Below are positions 35,235-42,776 of a stretch of 64,000 nucleotides of DNA, in pieces (position 1 is the first letter of the stretch; every line of letters begins with the position of its first letter). Source of the stretch: Candidatus Edwardsbacteria bacterium. Its GTDB lineage: Bacteria; Edwardsbacteria; AC1; EtOH8. The stretch is taken from NCBI GenBank assembly GCA_031082425.1, contig JAVHLB010000004.1, forward strand, positions 196,382 to 260,381. The letters are read 5' to 3'. The translations under genes were made by a program, and so were the position numbers. Below the pieces are notes generated by a model, which had not been told where the DNA came from, searched no databases, and saw only the letters and a list, made by a program, of their open reading frames with translations.

Positions 35235-36011
35235 TTATCCTTGGGCATATATCAGCCCCGTCCTAAACCTTCCGGCGGCCTTTTCCTCGTCTGGGGTCGG
35301 GGACCCCGGAGCCAATTCCAGGTCCCATGATCCCCTGAAACCATCCTCCATGCCGGTTGCCACCTCGTCGAAAGCCGGTGCCCGCCCCAGGATATCCCTC
35401 AGGGTCCCCGCCCGGACCTCCCGGGGATCACAACTGAAAAACTTATGCTCCTGCCCGCAGTTCATCAGCAGGGAGCCCTGCTGGAGAATGACGCCGTTCA
35501 TCCGGCGCTGGGCGCTGCCGATGAGCTTTTTGCCTCCGGCGGTGATCTCGTAACGCCCGGCGGCGGCAAAGCACAGGGCCGAGGCTGCGGCCGAGACATC
35601 AGGAACCTCCGATCTCACCATCTCGGCATCCACCCCCAATATTTTCAGGCCCGCCAAAAGTCCCTGGGCGATGCGTCCATAGGTCTCCATGATGGTCCCG
35701 CCTATCACCGGGTCGTCCTCCCGGGCGATCACGCTGTAGGTGAATTCGTCCTGATGCATCACCGCCCTCCCCCCGGTGGGCCGGCGGACTATGTCAAAAC
35801 CGGCCCGGTGGCAGGCTTCGATATCCAGGTCTTTTATCTTCTGGTTGTATCCCAGGGATACCGCCGGGGGGCTCCACCCGAAGAAGCGTATCACCGGCAG
35901 CGATGCGCCGGATCCCACCGAATGCACCAGGGCCTGGTCCAGGGCCATATTGTAGGCCCCGTCATTCAGGCCGGTATTGAGAAGGCGCCACCGATGTCTT
36001 TCGGTGCTCAT
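35235..36011 (-). CDS. Lipoate-protein ligase A family, probably LipM-type octanoyltransferase
   Basis: 258 residues. Family blocks are visible: MALDQALVHSVGSG, FFGWSPPAVSLGYNQ, DIVRRPTGGRAVMHQDEFTYS, and YEITAGGKKLIGSAQRR with the lysine that contacts lipoyl-AMP or octanoate. A cysteine in ALCFAAAGRYEI sits where LipM enzymes have their acyl-thioester cysteine, which favours octanoyl transfer from acyl carrier protein over ATP-dependent lipoate ligation. The target would be lipoyl proteins such as GcvH; gcvPB is 10 kb away in this window. The C-terminal ligase accessory domain is short or absent. Confidence 0.8.
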   Translation of the reverse strand: MSTERHRWRLLNTGLNDGAYNMALDQALVHSVGSGASLPVIRFFGWSPPAVSLGYNQKIKDLDIEACHRAGFDIVRRPTGGRAVMHQDEFTYSVIAREDDPVIGGTIMETYGRIAQGLLAGLKILGVDAEMVRSEVPDVSAAASALCFAAAGRYEITAGGKKLIGSAQRRMNGVILQQGSLLMNCGQEHKFFSCDPREVRAGTLRDILGRAPAFDEVATGMEDGFRGSWDLELAPGSPTPDEEKAAGRFRTGLIYAQG

Positions 36012-36356
36012 TTATTTTTTCATCCTTTCGGCGGCGGAGACCGCCCGGCGGTATCCGTCGGCCACTGCGCTGTCTTTTATTCCTGATTTCATCGCCATCC
36101 CCAGATTCTGGGCGGCCTTTTCATACTGGCCCAGACGCAGCTGGACCTCGCCCCAGAAAGCCGCCAGCCAGACATCACTATAGCCGTTAATGAAGGCCTT
36201 GGAAAATGATTCATCGGCCCTGGGCCAGTCCTGCAGGGCAGATAATCAAACCCAGGTGAAGCGCCCGTTGAAGAAAGAAGCCGCGAACCATGCGAGTAAA
36301 AACAAAAACCCGGTGATTATCGGCTTCCCCTTGATGGTGTTCGTCTTGCTATCCAA
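36012..36356 (-). pseudogene. Remnant of a TMTC-like TPR membrane protein with an internal stop
   Basis: One reading frame runs from a TTG (no ATG available) through a polar start and a hydrophobic helix (GFLFLLAWFAASFFNGRFTW) to an in-frame TGA near 36247. It then continues in the same frame into TPR-like sequence (AFINGYSDVWLAAFWGEVQL, LGQYEKAAQNLGMAM) and stops before lipM. The N-terminal part resembles the first helix of the neighbouring 556-residue TPR glycosyltransferase and the C-terminal part resembles a TPR end. I read it as an internally deleted relative of that gene. Recoding of the TGA is possible but unsupported. Confidence 0.6.
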
Positions 36357-36425
36357 TTTTAAACCCGCCGGGATCAATAGCCCTGGTCCAATTATTCAGC
36401 GAAGTTCTGACTTGATATGATCTCA

Positions 36426-38096
36426 TTATTTTTCTTTGGCGCTATCGTTTTCAATGAATTCCAGGGCGCTGCCGGCAGGCCTGAAAAAGGGATCCTTCTC
36501 CAGGGCCAGCCGATACCAATGGGATGCATCCCGTACCAATCCCCTTTGCTGATAGCAAAGCCCGATATTATAGTAGACCACCGGGGATCTGGGGCTCAGG
36601 GCGGCGGCTTTTTTATATTCCCCCTCAGCCTGGGCATATTTCCCCATCATGAAATACAGCACTCCCAGGTTATTGACAGCATCAATATTATCGGGCCTTA
36701 TTTCCATGGCTTTTTGGTAATGCACTATCGCCGAATCGGCCTGCCGCCTTTTGGCATACTCATTGGCCAGGTTGAAGTGAGCCAGAAAACTTTGGGGGGA
36801 GGTCCGGGCCATCTCCCTGAAAAGGGTATGATCGCTTTCCCACACCCGGTTCTGACGGACGGTTTTATATCCCAAAAAAGAACCGTAGATTACCAGCAAG
36901 ACAATCGTCGCATACTTCCAGGTTCTTTGCTTGATTCTGCCAATCAATTTTACGAAAGCCCAGGCCAAAAGCAATGCTATCCCCAGCGAAGAAAAGAAAA
37001 CAAACCTTTCTCCGAATTCAACATTACTGGTATTTCGAACCAGGCCCATGGCCGGCAAACTGCCCCACAAAAACAGCACGCTGGAAAAAGCGACAATAAC
37101 ATCTTTCCATTTTCTGGACAGATATATCAATACCGCCGGCAATGCCAATAACAGAAGGCTGCCTATCCATCCGGACAAGCCGGCTTTAAACACCTCGGTA
37201 TAATAAGTGCTGAGGTCGGCCGGCCAAAGTATCAGCTTGAGATATCTCCAGTTTTTGGGAGCGATGGTCCCGATGGCTGAAAAATCCAAGATGTCTTTCT
37301 GCCAGTAAAGGTTGTTTTTAAGAACCAGATACCGGGCGGTCAAAAACAGCAGGAATATCGCCAGATAATAAACATGCTCGAAACGCCAGATATTTTTCTT
37401 CCGGCCGTGACTCTGCAGCAATTCCATGCTGAGCAATATCACCGGGAACACCACGGCGATCTCTTTTGAGCCCAAGGCGACCAGCCAGGAGATCACCGAG
37501 ACGATCAACCGCCATATTTTATTGTCTTTTCTCCATTTCCAGTAAAAGTAAAGAGAGCCTATTATAAAAAGAGCGGCGGTCAGATCCGTCCTGCCGTTTA
37601 TAAATGCCACCACCTCGGTATGTATCGGATTAAGCAGGTATAACAAGGAGGCTAAAAAAGCCAGCCACCGGTGGGAAGATAAATCCCAGACCAGGGCATA
37701 CCAGAAGACCGCCAACAGGGCCATCATAATAACGTTGGTCAGATGAAAGGGGAAAGGGTTTTGCCCCCAGATCAATTTGCTCAAGCCGAACGACAACAGT
37801 ATTATCGGCCGGTAATAATTGCTGGAGTTGTTCTTTTCCGCATCCAACGACTGGCTCCACGGCTGATAATTGGTGACAAACACTTTGCCCAGATCAGCCC
37901 AAGCCCCGACCCCGGCGTTATGGTTGATGGCATATAGATCGTCAAAAACGAATTGATTCTGCAGCGAGTTGCCGTAGACCGCAAAGGTCAAAACCACCAA
38001 TGCCAGCGCCATCCAGTATTTACCGAGCAAAAAGGCCGGCCGGTTTTTGCCTGGCTCCTGGCTGACGCATGATTTCATTTTTTCCGGTCCGGGCAT
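36426..38096 (-). CDS. TMTC-like membrane glycosyltransferase with C-terminal TPRs
   Basis: 556 residues. About ten membrane helices occupy residues 27-405. The first loop carries the acidic FVFDDLYAINHN motif expected for GT-C enzymes that use polyprenyl-phosphate sugars, and the second the SNYYRPIILLSF block typical of TMTC/PMT-related proteins. Residues 430-540 hold three TPRs (SFLAHFNLANEYAKRRQADS, IDAVNNLGVLYFMMGKYAQA, PVVYYNIGLCYQQRGLVRDA), facing the periplasm by analogy. It probably transfers a sugar to secreted proteins; donor and targets unknown. It follows the membrane-ATPase cluster by 12 bases. Confidence 0.8.
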   Translation of the reverse strand: MPGPEKMKSCVSQEPGKNRPAFLLGKYWMALALVVLTFAVYGNSLQNQFVFDDLYAINHNAGVGAWADLGKVFVTNYQPWSQSLDAEKNNSSNYYRPIILLSFGLSKLIWGQNPFPFHLTNVIMMALLAVFWYALVWDLSSHRWLAFLASLLYLLNPIHTEVVAFINGRTDLTAALFIIGSLYFYWKWRKDNKIWRLIVSVISWLVALGSKEIAVVFPVILLSMELLQSHGRKKNIWRFEHVYYLAIFLLFLTARYLVLKNNLYWQKDILDFSAIGTIAPKNWRYLKLILWPADLSTYYTEVFKAGLSGWIGSLLLLALPAVLIYLSRKWKDVIVAFSSVLFLWGSLPAMGLVRNTSNVEFGERFVFFSSLGIALLLAWAFVKLIGRIKQRTWKYATIVLLVIYGSFLGYKTVRQNRVWESDHTLFREMARTSPQSFLAHFNLANEYAKRRQADSAIVHYQKAMEIRPDNIDAVNNLGVLYFMMGKYAQAEGEYKKAAALSPRSPVVYYNIGLCYQQRGLVRDASHWYRLALEKDPFFRPAGSALEFIENDSAKEK

Positions 38097-38108
38097 ATTG
38101 CTACCCGA

Positions 38109-38714
38109 TCATTTAAGTATGTGAAGCCAGTTGCCCAGCAGGAACTGCATCTGGCCTATCAACAGTGATATCCGGGCCATCACGGTGTAGCCGAAGGCCG
38201 CCCCGAAGGCGATCATCAGGTACCACACCCCCAGCTGGGCGGTCCCGCCCACCAATCCCTTGTGCTGGGCCGAGAAGAAGAAGTAGACCAGGGTGGTCAG
38301 CACCCCGCCCACGAACAGGACATTGTTGAGCGAGTTCAGCGGCATGGCGGTGGCCTGCACCTGGGCTAGGACATCGGCCGACAGGAAGGCCATCACGGTC
38401 AGGCCGGCCCCGATGCCCACCACGAAGGACAGGGGGAACCGGATCAACCAGTTGAGCTTGCGGGAGAAGGCGAAGAATATCATCAGCCCCAGTATCCCGG
38501 GGATTATCAGATAGAACTTGTGGGCGAAGTCGCGGTACAGGGGGGTCAGCAGGTTGGGCAGCACCACATTGTGGTATTCGGCCGCCACGAAATAGCCGGC
38601 CGAGACCCCCACGTAGACATGCTCGGCGAATTTGTAGAGCGGGTTGTCCTTGTACAGAAAGCTGTAGATGCACAGCACCAGCAGGGCCGCCAGCCAGGTT
38701 CCGAATACTGCCAT
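38109..38714 (-). CDS. Polytopic membrane protein of the MutL-like ATPase cluster (201 aa)
   Basis: The start is chosen at the ATG after GGAGGAGA; a longer form would overlap the upstream gene. About six hydrophobic helices cover the protein, with a conserved-looking AEHVYVGVSAGYFVAAEYHN loop after the first. No enzyme motif is seen and I do not recognise a named family. It begins one base after the stop of the 280-residue gene, so it is translationally coupled. As the last of the membrane set it probably forms a complex with the two preceding membrane proteins. Confidence 0.75.
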   Translation of the reverse strand: MAVFGTWLAALLVLCIYSFLYKDNPLYKFAEHVYVGVSAGYFVAAEYHNVVLPNLLTPLYRDFAHKFYLIIPGILGLMIFFAFSRKLNWLIRFPLSFVVGIGAGLTVMAFLSADVLAQVQATAMPLNSLNNVLFVGGVLTTLVYFFFSAQHKGLVGGTAQLGVWYLMIAFGAAFGYTVMARISLLIGQMQFLLGNWLHILK

Positions 38715-38715
38715 G

Positions 38716-39558
38716 TTACTTCTCCTCCCTCTTGCGGATGGCAAAATAGGCGATGTTGCCGATGATGATGAAGGCGATGATCAGGAAGTGCCCCAGGCTC
38801 TGGGCCGACATCCCGGTGGTGGCCATGGCCGGGCGGCCTATCAGCATCTCGTACTCGGCCGCCCCCCGCATGCCGCCCATCAGGCCCTGCAGCTGGTTGG
38901 ACTGCAGGTAGGCCGAGAACTCCGGGGCCGAGACCGCGGTGCAGCCGCCGGTGACCGGGATCCGGAAGCGCTGCCAGGCGAACTGGATCCACATCAGCAG
39001 GCCGGGATCGCCGGCCGAGAAGGACACGATGGCGGCCACATCCTTCAGGGATCTGACTTTTCTCATCAGCGGCAGGGTGTCGGTCCGGTTGTGGTAATAA
39101 TCCTGGGGAAAGGCGTCGTAGATGTTCTGGGCCATGGAGACCACCACCACATACTGGCCCGACTTGTAGCCCAGGTTGACGTAGTCGGTGCCGTAGGCCT
39201 TGCCGGGGAAATCCTTCCGGATCACCTCGCCGATCTGCCGCTCGATCAGCGGAATGCCGGTGACCCAGTGCCCCATCATCACCACCTTCAGGTCCTTGCG
39301 CATGGCGTGCCGCAGCATGGCGTCGGCCAGGGGATGCAGCTCCGGCATCGAGCCGGGATCGTAGTCCCAGGAGAACAGCACCGGGGTCCCGGCCGGCAGG
39401 CTGTCGATCAGATCGTAGGCCCGCCGCACGTCCTGGGAGATGGTCACCGGCATTTTCAGATCGACCAGCAGGGCCGCGGCCACCACCAGCCCCATGGCCA
39501 AAAATATCCAGCGGCGGTCCAGCTGGGTGAGTTTGGTCATCGTTTCCTTGAATCCCAT
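38716..39558 (-). CDS. Membrane-anchored protein with a Rossmann-like central domain (280 aa)
   Basis: One hydrophobic helix at about residues 17-34 and one at the C-terminus (LGHFLIIAFIIIGNIAYFAI) enclose a ~200-residue alpha/beta domain. Notable blocks are GTPVLFSWDYDPGSMPEL, KVVMMGHWVTGIPL and GCTAVSAPEFSAYL followed by GLMGGMRGAAEYE. These Gly-rich, acidic patterns suggest ligand binding, but no catalytic family is recognisable. With helices at both ends the central domain must sit on one side of the membrane. The one-base gaps to both neighbours show tight translational coupling. Confidence 0.72.
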   Translation of the reverse strand: MGFKETMTKLTQLDRRWIFLAMGLVVAAALLVDLKMPVTISQDVRRAYDLIDSLPAGTPVLFSWDYDPGSMPELHPLADAMLRHAMRKDLKVVMMGHWVTGIPLIERQIGEVIRKDFPGKAYGTDYVNLGYKSGQYVVVVSMAQNIYDAFPQDYYHNRTDTLPLMRKVRSLKDVAAIVSFSAGDPGLLMWIQFAWQRFRIPVTGGCTAVSAPEFSAYLQSNQLQGLMGGMRGAAEYEMLIGRPAMATTGMSAQSLGHFLIIAFIIIGNIAYFAIRKREEK

Positions 39559-39559
39559 C

Positions 39560-40222
39560 TTAATTGCCTCCCCCGGTGGTCAGGTAGGACCGTTCGATAC
39601 CCAGCAGCATCCGCAGGGCCATGGACACCGCCCCCAGGGCCGCCCCGATCTTGATGCCCCGCTGGCCGGCGGCGTTGGGGATGTCCATGATCCATTGGGT
39701 CAGCCCTTCCAGGGCGTTGGGGAATTTGGCCCCCAGCCAGGGAAGGTGGTGCCAGATGACGTTGCCCAGCGGGATCCGGCCGATCATGATGATGGTGGCG
39801 GCCACCAGCAGCAGGGTGGCCTCCTTGTTGCGGGCCCGAAAGGCCCGGTAGGCGGCCGAGGCGATGAAGAAGGCCAGCAGCGAGAACATAGCGGCCGACA
39901 GCGGCGCCATCACGTTGTCGTACAGCCAGTAGTATACCGTGCCCTCGCTGATGCCCCAGAACAGCCCGATCACCATCATCGACACCAGGCAGATCAGCAG
40001 CACCAGGCTGTAATACCAGCCGCTTTTTTGGCGGTGGATCTTGTCGGCATGCACCTGGATCAGATTGCCGATTCCCAGCACCAGGGTGAAGGCCACGATG
40101 ATGATCTCCCAGGACTGCATCTCCTGGGCCGATGCCGCGATGATCTTGTGCGGCACGAAGAAGGCCAGTATCATGTAGAACCCGGCCAGGAAAGTGATCG
40201 TCAATGGCAGTGTTTTTTTCAT
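39560..40222 (-). CDS. Polytopic membrane protein of the MutL-like ATPase cluster (220 aa)
   Basis: Starts after a good AAGGAGATC ribosome site. About six hydrophobic helices are evident: one at the N-terminus, then about residues 40-60, 74-92, 103-125, 133-152 and 190-210. Loops are short and basic. No family is recognised. The gene lies 13 bases after the fibronectin/DUF6754-like gene and one base before the 280-residue anchored protein. Confidence 0.72.
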   Translation of the reverse strand: MKKTLPLTITFLAGFYMILAFFVPHKIIAASAQEMQSWEIIIVAFTLVLGIGNLIQVHADKIHRQKSGWYYSLVLLICLVSMMVIGLFWGISEGTVYYWLYDNVMAPLSAAMFSLLAFFIASAAYRAFRARNKEATLLLVAATIIMIGRIPLGNVIWHHLPWLGAKFPNALEGLTQWIMDIPNAAGQRGIKIGAALGAVSMALRMLLGIERSYLTTGGGN

Positions 40223-40235
40223 TTCAGTGATCTCC

Positions 40236-41426
40236 TTACTGCGAGGCCAGCCAGCGGCTGGCGAAAAAGTGAAGCTGGGGATATTTCAGGGCCAGGGTCT
40301 CCAGGATGACGCCCAGAATTATCAGACCGATGGCGATGGCCTTGCCCCAGTCCTGGGCCTTGATGGTGCCCATCAGCACCGGCTCCTTTGACAGGTAGGC
40401 CGAGGCGGCGTAGATCTCCTCGCCGATCAGGGTGTAGTCGCAGGCCGCCACGAAGAACGGCAGCTGGGTGATCATGGCGGTGCCGGCGATCTGGATGGCC
40501 CCGGTGGCATAGCCGGTCTCGGCCAGGATCAGGGACTCGGCGTAAAAGGTCCCGATCATGAAATTGGCCGCCGGTTTCTCGCGGATCATGATGCCGTCCA
40601 CCCCGGCGGTGTAGGCGAACTGCTCGTTGGTCAGGTAGCGGATGTTCTCGGCCCGGTAGGCGTCCGGCCGCCCGGCGTTCATGTAGCTGGCCTTGACGAT
40701 CTCCTGGGCCAGGGTCATCACCAGGGGATCGGAGCAGGGCACCAGCAGGGGGGTCTCATACTCGGCGGCCTTCTCGGCCACCCGCCCCAGGATCACCAGG
40801 CTGGCCAGGGTCTGGATGTCGGACACCGCCGACAGCCCCCCCGACGGCAGATACAGGATGGGGCGCCCCATCTCGGTGGCCCGCCCGATGGCCTCGTCCA
40901 CCGCCGACAGACCGGTTATCTTGCGGACAAACAGGGTGGCCCCCCTTCGGGCCCGCCAGATGAAGAACAGCACCAGCCCGGTAAAGAGGGCCAAAGCGAC
41001 CACCAGGCTGACCCGCTGGCTGTTGAACCACGATGCCCGCGGAACCGCCGGTTCGCTGATCCGGGAAGCATACAGCCCGGCATCGGTGACCGCATCTATC
41101 CGATAGAAATACTTTTTCCCGTTGGCCAGCCCCTGATCCGAATATTCGCTGATCTTCGGCGCCATTTCGATGATCTGGGAAAACGGGCCCTCCGGCGTCT
41201 CGGCCCTCATTAATCGCAGCACCGATACCTGAGACCCCAAACCCGGATCGGCCGGCAGATCCCAGGTCACCAGCAGTTCTCCCCCGGCATCATTGGGAAC
41301 ATCATCCGCCTTCAGGTTTTCCACCATCAAGTTTGGGGGAGGCGGATCGTAAGCGGAAACAGCTTCGGAGAAGGATAGCCCGGCGGACAGCGCCAATAAC
41401 GTCAATATCGTGATCCTTAACCGCAT
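40236..41426 (-). CDS. Fibronectin-III and membrane protein, DUF6754-like
   Basis: 396 residues from the ATG preceded by AGAGGGGTC; the longer frame adds 35 residues without support. Signal peptide (to ~24), a fibronectin type III domain (LLVTWDLPADPGLGSQVSVL, then GKKYFYRIDAVTDAG, residues 30-125), a transmembrane helix (VSLVVALALFTGLVLFFIW, about 137-157), a ~200-residue domain with AVDEAIGRATEMGRPILYLP and EYETPLLVPCSDPLVMTLAQ, and a final helix (AIAIGLIILGVILETLAL). The second domain fits DUF6754 as I remember it. It links an extracytoplasmic module to a probable cytoplasmic one. Confidence 0.72.
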   Translation of the reverse strand: MRLRITILTLLALSAGLSFSEAVSAYDPPPPNLMVENLKADDVPNDAGGELLVTWDLPADPGLGSQVSVLRLMRAETPEGPFSQIIEMAPKISEYSDQGLANGKKYFYRIDAVTDAGLYASRISEPAVPRASWFNSQRVSLVVALALFTGLVLFFIWRARRGATLFVRKITGLSAVDEAIGRATEMGRPILYLPSGGLSAVSDIQTLASLVILGRVAEKAAEYETPLLVPCSDPLVMTLAQEIVKASYMNAGRPDAYRAENIRYLTNEQFAYTAGVDGIMIREKPAANFMIGTFYAESLILAETGYATGAIQIAGTAMITQLPFFVAACDYTLIGEEIYAASAYLSKEPVLMGTIKAQDWGKAIAIGLIILGVILETLALKYPQLHFFASRWLASQ

Positions 41427-41527
41427 ATTGACCCCTCTTTTCATTATGGTTGAAAAATTATGCCCGGTTCGATCTAAATCTCCCCGGACATGATTTAATT
41501 TCTCATTGTTTCGTCTGGTCGGCTGGA

Positions 41528-42649
41528 TCAATCCTCGATCAGCTCCACATTGGCCCGGGGGACCACCGCCTTGGCGCCGTCCTCGAATGTCACCTCCAGC
41601 ACCCGGGCGTGGCTCTCGGATTCCAACTGCTGCAGTTCGTGGGGCAGGGCCGACACCTTGCCGATCTTGCCGAAGTACGGCTGGCGGATCACCCGGATGG
41701 CGCTGCCGATCTCCATGCCCCCGGCCTCCTTGACGGCCTCGCTGCCGGCATCCTGGCTGCCCAGGGGGATGATCACTTCGGGGCGCATCACGCCGGCCCT
41801 GATCTGGGTGGCCCCGTTGACCGAAGCTTTTAGCCCCTGCTTGGACTTGAGCAGTTTGAAGGTCTTGCCGGCCATGCTCATCTGGCCGAAGCCCTCGGTG
41901 ACCACCAGGGTCAGCCCCACCTCCTCATGCCCGGTGATGGCCACCCCGATGTCGTATCCCATCAGTTTCTTCAGATCGGCATCGTCGATGCCGCCCACCA
42001 CCACCGCCTTGACGCCCACCTCGGCCGCCTTCTTCAGGGCGCCGTATCTGATCAGCGATCCGCCGACCACCACCTTCCCTTTGCAGTCGGGGGTCAGCAT
42101 CTCCACGGTCAGCTCCTGTGAGGGGTCGGCCGCCACCACCTTGATATCTCCGTTGGTCTCCCCGCCCACTCCGAAGATGCCCTGGATGAAGCTGCCGAAA
42201 GCCTCCACCGTGGCCCCCTCGGACTCGCTGACCTCGGTCACCTGCCCGTCGATGTAGGCCTTGATCTGGACCGGCATGGGCGGCTCCCGCAGGATCACCT
42301 GCCCGGTGATGCTGGAGACGGACTCCAGGGTCCCGGCCACCGGGGCCTTGCAGCTGCTCTTGAACAGACCGAAGAACCCCTTGCTCTCGGCCAGGGTCTC
42401 ATCCTTGGCCACCGGGTCGCCGATCTTTTTCATCATGTGGGAGGGCACATCCTCGGCCAGCAGGCCCAAGAGCCCGGAGACGTTCACCGGCTGGACGTTG
42501 CCCGGCAGCTCGGTCCTGGCCACTATCTGGTCGGAGCCCACCTTGTCTCCCTTTTTGACGATCACCTGGCCCTTCAGGGGAAGGCGGCGGTCTTTCTTGA
42601 TCAGGGTCTTCTCGGTTACCTTCAGTCCCGGGGTATATGCGTGTGCCAT
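41528..42649 (-). CDS. Barrel-sandwich and KOW-like protein of the MutL-like ATPase cluster
   Basis: 373 residues, soluble. The N-terminal part (KGQVIVKKGDKVGSDQIVAR, residues 25-160) has the repeated short-strand pattern of a barrel-sandwich (biotinyl/RnfC-like) fold with no biotinylated lysine motif. The middle (about 180-270) is alpha/beta (GSLIRYGALKKAAEVGVKAV and a VAITGHEEVGLTLVVTEGFG block). The end (GSAIRVIRQPYFGKIGKVSA, then VVPRANVELIE) is a KOW/SH3-like strand set. No catalytic residues can be named. It lies 127 bases after the MutL-like ATPase gene and is probably an adaptor between it and the membrane parts. Confidence 0.65.
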   Translation of the reverse strand: MAHAYTPGLKVTEKTLIKKDRRLPLKGQVIVKKGDKVGSDQIVARTELPGNVQPVNVSGLLGLLAEDVPSHMMKKIGDPVAKDETLAESKGFFGLFKSSCKAPVAGTLESVSSITGQVILREPPMPVQIKAYIDGQVTEVSESEGATVEAFGSFIQGIFGVGGETNGDIKVVAADPSQELTVEMLTPDCKGKVVVGGSLIRYGALKKAAEVGVKAVVVGGIDDADLKKLMGYDIGVAITGHEEVGLTLVVTEGFGQMSMAGKTFKLLKSKQGLKASVNGATQIRAGVMRPEVIIPLGSQDAGSEAVKEAGGMEIGSAIRVIRQPYFGKIGKVSALPHELQQLESESHARVLEVTFEDGAKAVVPRANVELIED

Positions 42650-42669
42650 AGTGTATTTCCTTATTGTTG

Positions 42670-42689
42670 GGGCAATTCATGAATTGCCC
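42670..42689. repeat. Perfect 20-bp palindrome
   Basis: GGGCAATTCATGAATTGCCC, exactly self-complementary, in the gap between the MutL-like gene and the barrel-sandwich gene. Confidence 0.85.
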
Positions 42690-42705
42690 TTACGTTATTC
42701 GGTTG

Positions 42706-42725
42706 GGACACGGCCTGTCGTGTCC
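42706..42725. repeat. Inverted repeat GGACACG...CGTGTCC
   Basis: Seven-bp arms with a 6-base loop, 16 bases from the neighbouring palindrome and followed by a GA-rich element. Intergenic. Confidence 0.7.
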
Positions 42726-42750
42726 TTACAATTATCTTTTTTAACCGCGG

Positions 42751-42774
42751 CCCTCTCCGCAATTGGGAGGGGTC
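42751..42774. repeat. GA-rich palindromic intergenic element (copy a)
   Basis: CCCTCTCCGCAATTGGGAGG then GGTC. Short member of a family seen at eight intergenic places; sits directly beyond the MutL-like gene stop. Confidence 0.65.
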
Positions 42775-42776
42775 AT

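Noticed and set aside
36246..36248. Selenocysteine or reassigned TGA in the TMTC-like remnant
   Set aside because: No selenocysteine insertion element or partner genes seen, and the gene lacks its middle part, so decay is simpler. Many genes in the window end in TGA.
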